A stretch of DNA of 64,000 nucleotides. Source: Tieghemiomyces parasiticus. Lineage: Eukaryota > Kickxellomycota > Dimargaritomycetes > Dimargaritales > Dimargaritaceae. Below, in pieces: positions 38,195 to 48,792 of the stretch; positions within the stretch are counted from its first letter, which is position 1, and each line of letters begins with the position of its first letter. The notes beneath the pieces are model-generated. The model saw only the letters and a list, made by a program, of their open reading frames with translations, had not been told where the DNA came from and made no database searches. The stretch covers positions 22,472 through 86,471 of the forward strand of contig JANBPT010000065.1 of the NCBI GenBank assembly GCA_027575765.1. The letters are read 5' to 3'. The translations under genes were made by a program, and so were the position numbers.

Positions 38195-39074
38195 TTAGAA
38201 TGACCTCCGGTATTGTCCTCACAGCTGCATGGCAACACCATGACTTAGGGTGATAGTTCCCTGGTAGGCCGTAGGTTTAACATATGGTTTGAAATGGTGT
38301 ACACCATGGAGGTCTATATAGATAACTCTTACATGTCAAGCAGCCAGGGCCCATATCCGAGTGCCTTGATGGGTTTACTGTAATTTTCATGCGCAGGCGT
38401 GAGGTATGGCTTAAAGTTTACGCACCCGCCAAAAAAAAAACAGCTGAAATAGGCGTTTCTATGATACTCACTTGTGTGATACGATTGGCTTTACGAATCC
38501 AATGATGTTGCCAATCGGTCGACGCTACGATTGTATTCATTCTTGGTTGTTTTTTAAAACAATACCCGCATTCAGCAAGGTGAAAGTAAATCTGGTACTG
38601 TCCCATACATATGACTGAGCATGGCTCATGGGTACCCCTGTAACGCAGATGGTGGGTGGCGGCATACTTTTGATTACAATGGGCAAGCCTGACCGCGTCC
38701 AGCGTACCATATAGGAATGGAACAATTGTATGTGGGCTAGAACGAATGGAAGAGCAGTTGCTACAGATGGACCCTGGATTTTTCCCACTCTAATGAAATA
38801 TACTGGGGATTGTGCTACTTAAGAAATTCTTATTGGTGGGTTCCTTAAGCAACTACACTATCTGACTCATCTCTACTGTTTACTGCTGGTGCTTACAGCG
38901 TCCCCCTTCATTCCAAAACCCGTTCCCAACCAACCCGATTCGCTGACCTCGTATCATACTATTCAGCATACCTGGTCGCGATATTGGCTGTTTGTCGACC
39001 TATTCACCTAACTGCCTTCTCCACTTTGGACCAACCTCACTTCCACCTCCCGATATTCCGCATCTGGCGTCAGA

Positions 39075-41899
39075 ATGAAGGTCCCCGAACTCTACGCGCT
39101 GGCGGCCCATGAGACCCCCGGGTCGCCCAACTCCAGTGGTCATTCAGCGGCCTTCTCGTTCGAGTTCTTCCCTCCCAAAACCGAACAGGTGGGTTGCGCC
39201 TTCGAAATCCTTTTGAACCCTTGCTTTCCCGTACGGTGGGGGAGGTAGGCATGGACGAGTATGCTCTCGCGCTTGAGGGAAGTCCTGCAATGCGTACGCT
39301 AATGCTAACTAACGTCTGGGTGACTTACGTTGCTTACGCCAATACTACCCACCAGGGCTTGGCCAACCTGCTGGCCCGCATCGTGCGTATGACTGAGCTG
39401 CGCCCGGCGTTCGTGGACGTCACCTGGGGCGCCGGGGGCAGCGCCTCGGACCGCACGCTTGAACTTTGCCGTTTGATCCAGGCCATACCAGGGGTGGAGG
39501 TATGTATGCATCTGACGTGTACCAACACCACCCGCGAGTCGATTGATGAAGCGCTGAAGGTAAGATACCGGTTATAACTTCCTGACGGCTGCTGGTGGCC
39601 GCTGGTACCTACGCAGGGTCATCCCTGGCACCGGCCACCCTGTTCCATGGTAGGCCCAAGAGCCTTTCACAAGTTCGATTACGTAGTGGTTCGTACTTGC
39701 GTATTTACCTTATTCGTTGGCAAACCTATCCCCCTGAACAGGAAGCCAAGTCCATGAGAATTCAGAGCATTCTAGCTCTCCGCGGAGGTAGGTGTCATAG
39801 GGGGGTCTGGCTGCCATTGGGCTATAAAACCCGCCATCGCGAGTGACCCATTCGTACCCTCTATAGAGTGAGGGTCGCCTGTCACCTTTCTGCTCAAGCG
39901 GCCATGTCAATATTCCTCATCCACCCTCCGCATTCCGTACGGACTGTGCTGCCCTTACCATGGGATTGACCCTAACCACTACTTCGAAATTTACCCTTAT
40001 CGCCACCCTTTTCCGTACAGACCCCCCGCGACAAACCCCGCCTCACAGCGCCGCCGACCAGCCGTCCTTTGAATACGCCGTCGACCTCGTGCGCTACATC
40101 CGCGCGCAGTACGGCGACTATTTTAGCGTGGGTGTGGCCGGGTATCCGGAGGGCCACCCGGACGCCTCGCTCACCCTGGCGCGGGCTTCCCCTATCACCC
40201 AGAGTTTCGGGTCGTCGCTCGACAACGACTCGGCGAGCCGCCTCCGCGAGATTCGGTACCTGAAGGCCAAAGTAGACGCCGGGGCGGATTTTATCATCAC
40301 GCAAATGTTCTTTGACGCCGACCGGTTTGTCACGTGGTACGAGTTGTGTCGCGAGCAAGGGATCACCGTACCCATCCTTCCCAACATCCTGCCGCCCCAG
40401 CAGTACCAGAGCTTCCGTCGGATAGCCCAGCTGTGCCAGGTCAACATCCCGGCCAAAGTGCTGGAGGACCTCGAACCTATACAGCTGGACGACAGCGCGG
40501 TCAAGGCTTACGGCGAGCGGCTGGTCCTGGACATCATACGCACTCTACAGATTCGACTTGGTCTTCGCTTCTTCCATTTTACCACGTTGAACCTCGAGAG
40601 CTCGGTACGTCGCATCGTCACCGAGCTGCGCAGCGAGGAAGGACAGGAGCCAGGGGATCGAAAACCTAGTACAGGGCCGGCCGTGACAAACCGGGCCATC
40701 GTGGCAGAACAGTTCCTTCCCCGTGACGGGGCCCTGCTGAACGATCTGGTTACCGCCGGGGCCCCATCGGCCGTCCCAGCACACCAGCACCGCCTCCAGG
40801 ATACCCCCGCCGAGGTGACCTGGGACGATTTCCCCAACGGCCGCTGGGGTGACTCGAGCTCGCCGGCCTTTGGTGACTACGCGGCCTACGGGGGCAGCGT
40901 GCTCCCCATCACGTCGGCCCAAGCCGTCGCACTCTGGGGCCGCCCCACCTCGCGCGCGGATCTTACCGAGCTCTTTACCCGTTTCCTCGGCGGTAACAGT
41001 AATAGCAACTCACCACAATTATCGCAAGCTCCCCCACTCCGTTCCGACGTGCCACGGCGCCTACCTTGGGCACTCTACGACAGCCTCAGCGCCGAGACCT
41101 CGTGGATCCAACCGGCTCTCCTTAGACTCACCACCGAGCACGGTCTCTGGACTGTGGCTAGTCAGCCCCCCGTCGATGGGATCCGCAGCGATGACCCCCA
41201 GGTCGGTTGGGGCCCACGCGGCGGCCTGGTGTACCAGAAACCCTTTGTGGAGTTTTTTGCCTCCACGGCTACGTTCCGCGCCCTTCAGGTACGGTTTCGT
41301 GCTGACCCCTGGATTACGTATCTGGCTGGCAATCGCCACGGCGAATTCGTGACTTCCTATGGTTCTGACGGGACTGCCGACGGATTGATTGATAGCGACG
41401 GCGCGGATGATGACAGTCTAGCCAACGTGTTGACGTGGGGGATTTTTCCCGGCAAGGAGGTCGTGCAGGCCTCTCTGGTCGACCGCGCTGGGTTTCTATC
41501 CTGGAAGGTAAGTTGAAATCCGGCCTCAGGAGACCCGGGTAGTAACCATCGATTTACACCAAAAAAGTGTAGGGCCTGCCCAGTCCTTGTCTTCTATATT
41601 TATATAATGTTTTTGGCGAGACAGCCAAAACCTCGCACAACTCTAACATGGTAACCCCGCCCTGATTCCTGTCACGCTCCTTTATCGCGCGTTGCCACCA
41701 CCAGGATGAGGCCTTCCAAGTGTGGCAGGAGTGGGCCCGGCTCTACCCGCCTACGTCGCAGACCAGTCAGCTCCTGAACAATGTCGCGGATGATGTTTGG
41801 TTAGTCAACGTCGTTTATAATGACTACCGTGCGCCCGCCGCCCGCATGTTTTCCAGCGCGTTCGGTGTGGTCCTAGAGCAGAGAGATGACAGTTGTTGA
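39075..41899 (+). CDS. Methylenetetrahydrofolate reductase (MTHFR), five exons
   Basis: Reduces 5,10-methylene-THF to 5-methyl-THF with FAD, supplying methyl groups for methionine synthesis (eukaryotic Met12/Met13 family, cytosolic). Exons: 39075-39188, 39356-39559, 39742-39787, 40021-41507 and 41705-41899. The joined frame is 681 codons; all four introns (167, 182, 233, 197 bp) have GT and AG ends. Catalytic domain: FSFEFFPPK with Glu30, DVTWGAGGS from residue 59, HLTCTN, ILALRGD with Asp122 split by intron 3, then GVAGYPEGH and DFIITQMFFDAD. A C-terminal regulatory domain of the eukaryotic S-adenosylmethionine-inhibited type follows (WDDFPNGRWGD, LWGRP, GWGP), ending with WxxWARLYP and NVVYNDY. 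Full length for the family. One oddity: ILPNILPPQQY replaces the usual GIMPI motif. ATTAAA at 41931 may be its polyadenylation signal. Confidence 0.95.
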
Positions 41900-42442
41900 C
41901 CAGTGAAGAAACGACCTTACCCGCCCCAATATTAAATAGTAAGGCTATATTCTGGTAGACTCCGTCTCTTCAGTATTCACATTTACAAAGATTAAATAAT
42001 AAGTAATATAACCATTATAGCGGTACAGGAAGGAGACCAAAAAAAAAACTACATCAGAGAGCGTAGGTTGTGGACGATGAAGAGTCGGAGAGCCCATAAA
42101 CGTACACAGACATACACACATACAAATGGACAACTTAATCCATCTCGATTATACACAATGTCACGTGATCTAACTAGCACACCTACCAACCTATTGCCCA
42201 CCCGTTTATAGTGGCCCATACACACGCTTATAGTTGCGAGCCTTAACAAAAGAGGATCCTGGGCTTTCGGTGCCAGCTGTGCCCTTATCCCATGGGCGCA
42301 GAAGTAAGGTTAGGGGGACTTGCCAAACAGGCCCACTACCGTCGATAAGACATAGTCAAGCATCAATTACAACAAAGTTCCCTCTCTTTTCCACCTCGTC
42401 ACCTTTAACCATACCTCGTCTCTTTGAGCATACCTATCCAAA
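41900..42442. other. Intergenic region and eL37 promoter
   Basis: Contains ATTAAA 32 bases after the MTHFR stop, an A10 tract near 42040, an imperfect CA-rich tract at about 42104-42126, and a strongly pyrimidine-rich stretch at 42379-42427 directly before the eL37 start, as is typical of ribosomal-protein leaders. No open gene is seen. Confidence 0.6.
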
Positions 42443-43157
42443 ATGGTACGTCGTGCCGCCATCATCACCCTCCGATAGCGTCTCCCTCATCATGCAAGCG
42501 CACGCTCGTCCATCCATCCATCTTTTGGCGTCCACTTGGGTGTCCGATCTGTGCGATGAAAAGCTGTGACTACGACCCGGACAATTCGGATGGATGGATA
42601 GACGTAGCGGAGGGAAGGGATGTAGATTTATGCCCGACCGTAACGCCAGAAACCACACACACCTCAGCAAAGGAATTCGAGGGGATATCCAGCCGAACTC
42701 GTACCAACAGACCCCACGATTCCTCCGCATTCCGCGGACGAATCCGATCTCCACGGCGAGGGAGGACGACCTCGGCCGAGATTACCCGATTTTGACACTT
42801 ATTGAATCGCTAACCTTTTTCACCCGTCAACTCTATTACACGCCATCCCCTCTCCCTCCTTCCGCTCCCCCCTCACAGACGAAGGGTACCGCCAGCTTTG
42901 GTAAGCGTCACATCAAGACGCACGTTCTGTGCAAGCGTTGCGGCAACCGCGCCTTCCACGTGCAGAAGAAGACCTGCGCGTCGTGCGGCTACCCGTCGGC
43001 CAAGATCCGCAAGTACAACTGGTCCGAGAAGGCCAAGCGGCGCAAGGCCCTGGGCACCGGTCGCATGCGCTACATGAAGCACATCCCCTCCCGCGCCAAG
43101 AACGGTTTCGGTCTCCACAAGAACAGCAAGGCCAAGGCCGCCGCCGCCTCGGAGTAA
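42443..43157 (+). CDS. RPL37: 60S ribosomal protein eL37 (L37)
   Basis: Structural protein of the large cytosolic ribosomal subunit that binds rRNA through a zinc ribbon. Exon 2 (42879-43157) begins right after CAG with [11 protein letters not shown], which needs only an initiator Met. The best partner is an ATG-only exon at 42443-42445 followed directly by a strong donor GTACGT, giving a 433-bp intron with a GCTAAC branch site at 42809 and a pyrimidine tract before the acceptor. The product is 93 residues, the usual size. Zinc ligands are C19, C22, C34 and C37; the conserved [22 protein letters not shown] and KNGF blocks are present. The Ala/Lys-rich tail (AKAAAASE) is a lineage variant. A pyrimidine tract precedes the ATG. 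The neighbouring GET3 gene converges on it. Exon 2 is certain; the one-codon first exon is inferred. Confidence 0.93.
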
Positions 43158-43396
43158 AGTTCTCTAGTGTGCCCGATCGCTTGTCTTTTGTCGCAAACAC
43201 CCCCCCTCTCCCTGCCTCACCCCAAGTCCGAATTTTGGCAGTCAAAGGTTCTCCTCTCTGGCCCTCCTCCTTTCGTCTTCATTTGATGTAAACCCCCCTC
43301 CTTCACAATCTACCCTCATGCATCTAGCACGGGGTCAAGTTGGCGGTGTCAGGCCGCACGGGATGTTGGTGGAAGCTGTGGCTGGGGAGCTCTGGT

Positions 43397-43402
43397 AATA
43401 AA
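43397..43402 (+). terminator. Polyadenylation signal of eL37
   Basis: AATAAA 240 bases downstream of the eL37 stop codon, on the coding strand. Confidence 0.5.
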
Positions 43403-43662
43403 ATACCCCCACTCTCCCTCCCGAATTCCCCCCTCTACAGCCTTTTTTAAGAGATTGTATTATTGCAGATCGCTAACCTATACTTTGACTAGCTTAGTAG
43501 CCATCCTCTCCCCTAGCAGAGTGCAAATAGTCACCCGTTCGTCATGGACAGGAGTAGGGCCCTAGCTGTGCCGCGTGGGGAGGGTTGAAAGTGATTAATA
43601 GTCGATCGGGGGTATACGTACTTCTACGCTTATTGCCAGGGACCGCAGGGATTCATGTGCCG

Positions 43663-43668
43663 TTTATT
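43663..43668 (-). terminator. Polyadenylation signal of GET3
   Basis: TTTATT on the plus strand, so AATAAA on the minus strand, about 80 bases beyond the GET3 stop codon. Confidence 0.55.
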
Positions 43669-43746
43669 CAATAACCACTTCGCCACGCGAGTGTCGGGTG
43701 GGGGAAGGCAATACCATAGAAGTCTCTACCCACGAACCACCACATT

Positions 43747-44929
43747 TTACTGCTGGGGCTGGTATGGCTCGACCAACATCTTAGAAAACTCTTTGATGGC
43801 CTCGACGCCCCGTACCTCGCTGGTAAGGAGGGGCAACCGCACTACGTGAAAGTCCTCGTAGAGTTCATAAATCTGCTCGAGGTACTTGGTCTGCATCTTG
43901 TGGCGTACCGAGCACTGCTCGCAGGTGGAGTTCCGTTTGGGAAACAGGAGCTGGTTGACCACGATATTGTGGGTATCAATGTTGTAGGACGTGAGTTCCT
44001 GGACCATTCGTTCGGTCTCGTAGAGCGATAAGAACTCGGCGATACACACGCACACGAACGTGGTCTTTTCAGGGTCCTTGAACTGGTTATTGACCTCCGT
44101 GATGACCTCGCGCATGCTTTCAAGCTTGGCGAACATGTCCTCCGGGTTGGCACCGCTACCACCCATTCCCATCATGCCGGACATTTGCTGCAGCATGGGC
44201 CCGAACCGGCCGCTCAGCTGCGACACCTTGGCCAGCGCCTTCTCGAGCACCGTGGGGAACGACAGGAACCGGAGGGTGTGGCCCGTGGGCGCCGTGTCAA
44301 ACACAATGACCGAGTACTCCATCGACTTGACCAACTTCATCACCTCAGCGAACCCCATGGCCTCGTCCACTCCCGGGATGGCAAACGCCAGGTCCTGCAT
44401 CATCGAGCTCATCGCCCCGCCCTCCGACTGGTCCAGCATCTCCTGGATACTCGAGGTTGGGTCGATTTCCATCGCGTACAGATTCGGGAACCCCGTCACC
44501 AGTGTCGGTGTCTTGGAGAATTTCTGACTGAAAGCGTCCGACAGATTGTGCGCCGGGTCCGTCGAAATTAGCAGTACGCTCTCACGAACGGCAGCCAGTT
44601 GGACCGCCAGCGAGCAGCTGAACGGGTTATCATGGTAGAGAGGAAGCCGGTGGTAGGTAGGTGGCGTTTGAGGATGATGTAAAGAAGGGGGAGGGGGATA
44701 TTAACACCGGGTGGTGAAGAGAAGGAGAGTCGGAATAGTAGGCGTGGCGCTAGCTCATGGCCGAATGGGGTACAGGGCAGTGTTATCCATGCGACAGAGG
44801 GAGATTCTCTTACCTGGACGTGGTCTTGCCGACACCTCCCTTGCCGCCCACGAAAATCCAGTGGAGAGTGTCCTGGTCAAGGACATTCTGGAGGGTAGGG
44901 TCGAGGGGCTGGAATTCGTCGTCCGACAT
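43747..44929 (-). CDS. GET3: GET3/TRC40 ATPase for tail-anchored protein insertion
   Basis: Cytosolic homodimeric ATPase that carries tail-anchored membrane proteins from the pre-targeting complex to the Get1/Get2 receptor on the ER. Exons: 44929-44814 and 44617-43747; the 196-bp GT-AG intron splits Ser39. The product is 328 residues, normal for the family. Visible motifs: a deviant Walker [10 protein letters not shown] (residues 28-36), DPAHN switch I (59-63), DTAPTGHT switch II (146-153), a Met-rich stretch [11 protein letters not shown] (about 182-192) in the client-binding region, and zinc-binding CEQC (C271, C274) at the dimer interface. The start ATG opens [17 protein letters not shown], matching the family's N terminus. 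The next gene on this strand, malonyl-CoA decarboxylase, lies upstream 650 bases away and is functionally unrelated. Confidence 0.96.
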
Positions 44930-45576
44930 GGTGGTCAAGAGAGATGCAAAAGGAAGGAGGGTATGAAATGGGGAGAAGAGAGGCCAGAGCTGTGATGCGG
45001 AAGTCAGGGCGATGACAATGAGGGGCTGTGTGGGGTTATGAGCATGGGTGGAGATGAGCCGCAGGAGGAGGATGGCGGTCGAGGGAGTCACCATCGAAGG
45101 TTACTGAAACGGAGGGACCAGTTTCGGGCTGGCGTTGGAGGCCGGGTGTGGTCGGGCGTGGCATTGCAGCCCTCCCTAATGATATGGAGTATCGCCCGAT
45201 GCAGGGCGCATATTGTTTTTTACTCCTTCCTCCACGCGGCGAGCTAAGCCAGTGTCATTCAGACATTTTCGAATGCCTGGGGGTAAATAAAGAGCGGAAT
45301 GCCATCGAAACGGAATTCCTGAACCCCCCGTCATCATACTGTTTCACGAGGGAAAAAGGTTATGAGGGCAGCACGTGGTTTGTAGATGTTTAAGGACTCC
45401 TTTAACTAGCCACGGCTCAAAAACTGTGTCACCTTTTCTTCATACCAGGGACGGGGTTGTAGGACATTCTCTATTATCTAAAAAGGACTAATATACAGAC
45501 CGGAGCGGTCACTAAAAAAATGCCATCGAAAGGCGAAGGCCATCATCTAGAGTCGAAGGCTCTACCACTAACCATT
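44930..45576. other. GET3 promoter region and end of malonyl-CoA decarboxylase
   Basis: Intergenic region between two minus-strand genes. The first 200 bases (leader side of GET3) are purine-rich on plus, so pyrimidine-rich on the coding strand. No TATA box is evident. The other end holds a tRNA-5'-half-like sequence just after the decarboxylase stop. Confidence 0.5.
45514..45574 (-). other. tRNA 5'-half-like sequence with T7 tract
   Basis: On the minus strand, TGGTTAGTGGTAGAGC (45574-45559) resembles a tRNA D-arm/Pol III A box. CTTCGACTCTAG follows, recalling the anticodon arm of fungal tRNA-Trp, and TTTTTTT lies at 45520-45514. There is no T-arm, no matching acceptor stem and a weak D-stem, so this is not a working tRNA. 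It may be a degenerate fragment or coincidence. It begins three bases after the decarboxylase stop codon. Confidence 0.2.
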
Positions 45577-47607
45577 TTACAGCTGCGGTTTGGCCTCCGC
45601 CAGCAAAGGATCATCCGGCGTGACGGAGATAGTGCCGTGTCGGGTATAATTGTAATTGTTGCGTTCTACGTCGGGTAGGACGTAATTGTAGTTGACCATC
45701 ATACCCAGCGACTCGTACAAGCCCTTGGGCGAGGTATCCGCCAGCCAGTTGATACGGTGAACTACGGCCCCGTTGCGCAGATGGAAGTTGGCAACGGGGT
45801 CCAAAGCCCACAGCCCGCCACGTTTCTGGCGGGTGAGGTAGTGCGCGCAGAGCCGCATCAGGACCGGATGCAGGGCGTCACGGCTGGCCTGGTCCCCTGC
45901 CCATGCCGCGGTGGCCACCAGGTCGCGCAGAACCGTTAGCCACGCCGTCGGATCTGCGGTGCTGGCCCCGGTATGGTCACGACGCAGGGTGGCCAGGCGG
46001 GCGCGGTCGGTCGGGGTAATAAGGTGCGGATCGGCCAGCGCCGAGGCGTAGTCCTCGAGTTCCGGGCGGTGGTCCATGTCGATGGCCGCTGGTACAGAAT
46101 CGGCGTCGACCTGGACGCTACCATTACCGAACTGGCGCATGAGCCAGGCACGGAACCCCGGGATCGGGGAAAGAGTGCAAAAGACGCCAAGGTTCGGGTG
46201 GGTCTGCTGCAGTTCCCGCACCACCCGCTTGATAAGGAAGTTACCTAGTTCCACGCCGGCGAGACCTGTAGGGCGGGTATGGGAAGGACAATGTAGAATC
46301 GGCGGGTTAATACAGTCAAACGGGATGAGAAAGCGGGGGGGGGTACGCCCGGTATTCTCGGTCGGAGCGTAACTCGGACGGCTCGGTGCAAGACCAGGCT
46401 ACCCGGGCTGGGGTCCGGTCATATGATACCCACCTCGTTGCGACGTGATCGAGTAGAAAATGGCACACTTGGCATCCTCTGGAGCGATCTGCGGGCGAGG
46501 GTCGTTGAGGATCTTCTGGACGTTGCTGGAAATGCGGTTCACGAGAGCAACCTGAACAAACACCAAGGGTTCGTACGGGATAGTGTGGTGGAAGAATCCG
46601 TAGCACCGGCGACCGGGTCCTACCCGCTTCTTGAGGTCGTCCCACCCGGAAACGGCGTGCACGGCCTCGTAGTTGCTGAGCTTTTCCAATGTGGCGGCGG
46701 GTGAGTTCCAGGTGATGCGCTGGAGATCGAGCTCTCCAACCAGCCAGTCCTGTAGCCGGCGGCGCAGGTAACGGTTAAGGGCCACTAGATGATAACCGGG
46801 TTCCTGGTGTGGAGCCTGGGCCTGGGCCACGAGTTTGAGGAGGAGGGAACGTAGGTCAATGATAAACTTGAAGCCACCGGGTACTTTGCTGGCCCGGTGG
46901 AAAAAGACGTCGTAAGCCGGGGTCAGAGCGTGTCGGAGGGCATGTTCACGGTCCAGGCGGGTGCGCGGGTCGACAGGATGGGACGGCGGATCGGCTGTGG
47001 CGGGCTCGGCCACGTCGGTGGTGTAAGCGCGGAGGGCAGTACGGGTGGCTGCCGAAGACACGCCGTAGTCGTGGGCCAGGACGCGGATGAAGGCCGACTG
47101 GCCCGTCCGGTCGAGGGTCTCGTAGAGCTCACAGCAACTCTTGGTGATGGCCGCAGTCACTAGGTCGCCCTGGGCAGTTGGCGAAGTCATGGTCTTGGAC
47201 AAAATTTCCCTGATGACCACGGGGTCGTGCAAGGCGATGGGTTCCGAGAGGCGGTTGTACGAGAAGAAAGCGGGTTCGACTTGGTAGTTGGCGATGCGTT
47301 TCCAGTGGCGCTTAGCGTCGAAGGCAGGGGCGGAGGGTGACGGGGGATGGTTGGCTAGCTCCTGCTGGGACTCAATAAAGGCCAGGAAAGACTGGAGGGC
47401 CGGGTGGGTAGGCGGACTGCGTCCGTCGGCCTGGGCCGGCGACGATGTGGCGGTCCCATGCGGTAGTCCACCACCGCTGTTGTTGCGGGCCGAGTGTGGA
47501 CCAGCGGTGCCGGTGGCATGACCTGGCAGGCCCATGGCGGCGAGGCGGGATGAGGGTCGGGCGCCGGAGGTTGCGAGATGGGGGAATCGGGAGAGCTGGG
47601 AAAGCAT
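45577..47607 (-). CDS. Malonyl-CoA decarboxylase, two exons
   Basis: Converts malonyl-CoA to acetyl-CoA and CO2, removing a fatty-acid synthesis precursor and inhibitor of carnitine palmitoyltransferase (MLYCD family). Exons 47607-46434 and 46265-45577 join across a 168-bp GT-AG intron (split Gly392) to 620 residues. The first ATG of the frame is at 47607, with good context (ACCATGC). The N terminus MLSQLSRFPHLATSGARPSSR has Arg and Ser but no acidic residue, so it looks like a mitochondrial presequence. The N-terminal helical domain is followed by a GNAT-like catalytic domain with AIFYSI, VELGNFLIKRVV, LSPIPGF (Ser424) and NFHLRNGAVVHRINW (His553), corresponding to the Ser/His pair described for the human enzyme. 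The C terminus is PQL, not a standard SKL-type peroxisomal signal. The enzyme is absent from common yeasts. Confidence 0.94.
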
Positions 47608-48792
47608 GGTTTCCCTCCGTTCGAAGGGGTCGAGTGTCACGGACGAGGGCCAGAGACGTAAGGCGCTGGAGAATAGGGTCGGGGCGGGCCGGCCGACCGG
47701 GGTGAGAGGAGCAGTAGGGGCGAAGCGGAGGCCGAGGGTAATGTCTACAGGCAAAAGGGGGGAGGCACAAGCAAAGTCACAGAGACCCTTAAACCAGATC
47801 CTGGAGCCGTTTCCGAAACCGATACTAGCCTGGGTAGGCACGCTGGAAGGTTTCTTGTGCGAGGCGATTAGGTGGGGCGGCGGTGAGTGTGGGAATGCGC
47901 TAAGCACCTGGCTTATCTCTGCCCACCGACTGGGTTGTTATTCGCGCCTGAAGGCGTGATGTGTAGGCCTGATCGCTCCTTACTTGTCCTGTACGCCTCT
48001 TCCCGCTCCCTGAGCAGCAAAAGGCAATGGTATCAGGTGATAGCCCACCGATCTTGCTCTGGTAGCTGTGGCAAGGCCGCTAAACGTTGAGGTACAATCA
48101 TTTGGCAGAGGGACCCGGAGCAGCAGCCAGTCACCCTGGACGTGGGCGGTTCATTTGGGCGCGCTTAAATTGCTAGTCTGAGGCTGGTTGCAGGACAATC
48201 AATTATAAGGTTCGTTACGAAGGTGACACAGACTGGCGTATGAGACCCACTTACCGTGCGGCCTCCGCGGGCAAGGCCGCTCTCTCCTGGATTTAGCCCT
48301 GCTTGGCCTTCATTGTAGACCCAGATCCCATGGCCGGGTATTCATTATCCCTCCTGATAAATTCCGCCCCCCTTACCGGTCCATCCCCACGCCCTACTCC
48401 AGTTCTCTTCAGGCAGAATACACTGTCGTGCAAAGTCACCGACTGGACAACACCCCAAGTCCATCACGTATCCCTCCCTACTCCGCGCGACCTGGCGTCA
48501 CCGCCTTGCTGTTCCCAGTGGTAAGTGTTGCCCGCTACAGCCGCCCGGTACCTATATGCCCGAGCTCTCTGGTCTCCCGGCATTCCCCTCGCGCCTGGTT
48601 AGTTTCAACGCATTGTATCTCCGCCCGTTGCCTCTCAAACGGCCTTCATCCGCCCGGTTTGCTCACCATCCACCCTGACTTTGCACATCCCGGCCCTGTA
48701 CCAGTGAGATTGGCCCTCGAACCGAGCACCACAAACCTCGGCATCTGATCCCTACCGCCCCCTCTTATTTCAACCTCAAAAGTTCACTTCGG
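47608..48792. other. Divergent promoter region, decarboxylase and RasGEF-like genes
   Basis: Both genes fire outward from here. The decarboxylase frame stays open for 100 codons upstream of its ATG (to 47907) but only with a GTG at its end. Nearer the RasGEF-like gene the plus strand is pyrimidine-rich. A strong donor GTAAGT at 48521, a CTGAC branch-like site at 48675 and an AG acceptor at 48703-48704 outline a possible 184-bp intron. A 7-bp inverted repeat GCGGCCT/AGGCCGC lies at 48258-48280. Confidence 0.5.

Larger units (their letters stand above)
37953..39074. other. Intergenic region between secreted-protein gene and MTHFR gene
   Basis: Holds the polyadenylation signal of the upstream gene (37996) and a perfect 11-bp inverted repeat (38154-38194). 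An A10 tract lies near 38430. The last 200 bases are pyrimidine-rich and probably include the MTHFR leader. No TATA box is obvious and no further gene is seen. Confidence 0.6.
43158..43746. other. Convergent 3' region between eL37 and GET3
   Basis: Tail-to-tail spacer. It holds an AATAAA for eL37 at 43397 (plus) and one for GET3 at 43668-43663 (minus). The first 130 bases after the eL37 stop are pyrimidine-rich. No further gene is seen. Confidence 0.65.

Noticed and set aside
47605..47907. Starting the malonyl-CoA decarboxylase at 47907
   Set aside because: The codon there is GTG; the first ATG of the frame is at 47607 and has a better context and a presequence-like start.
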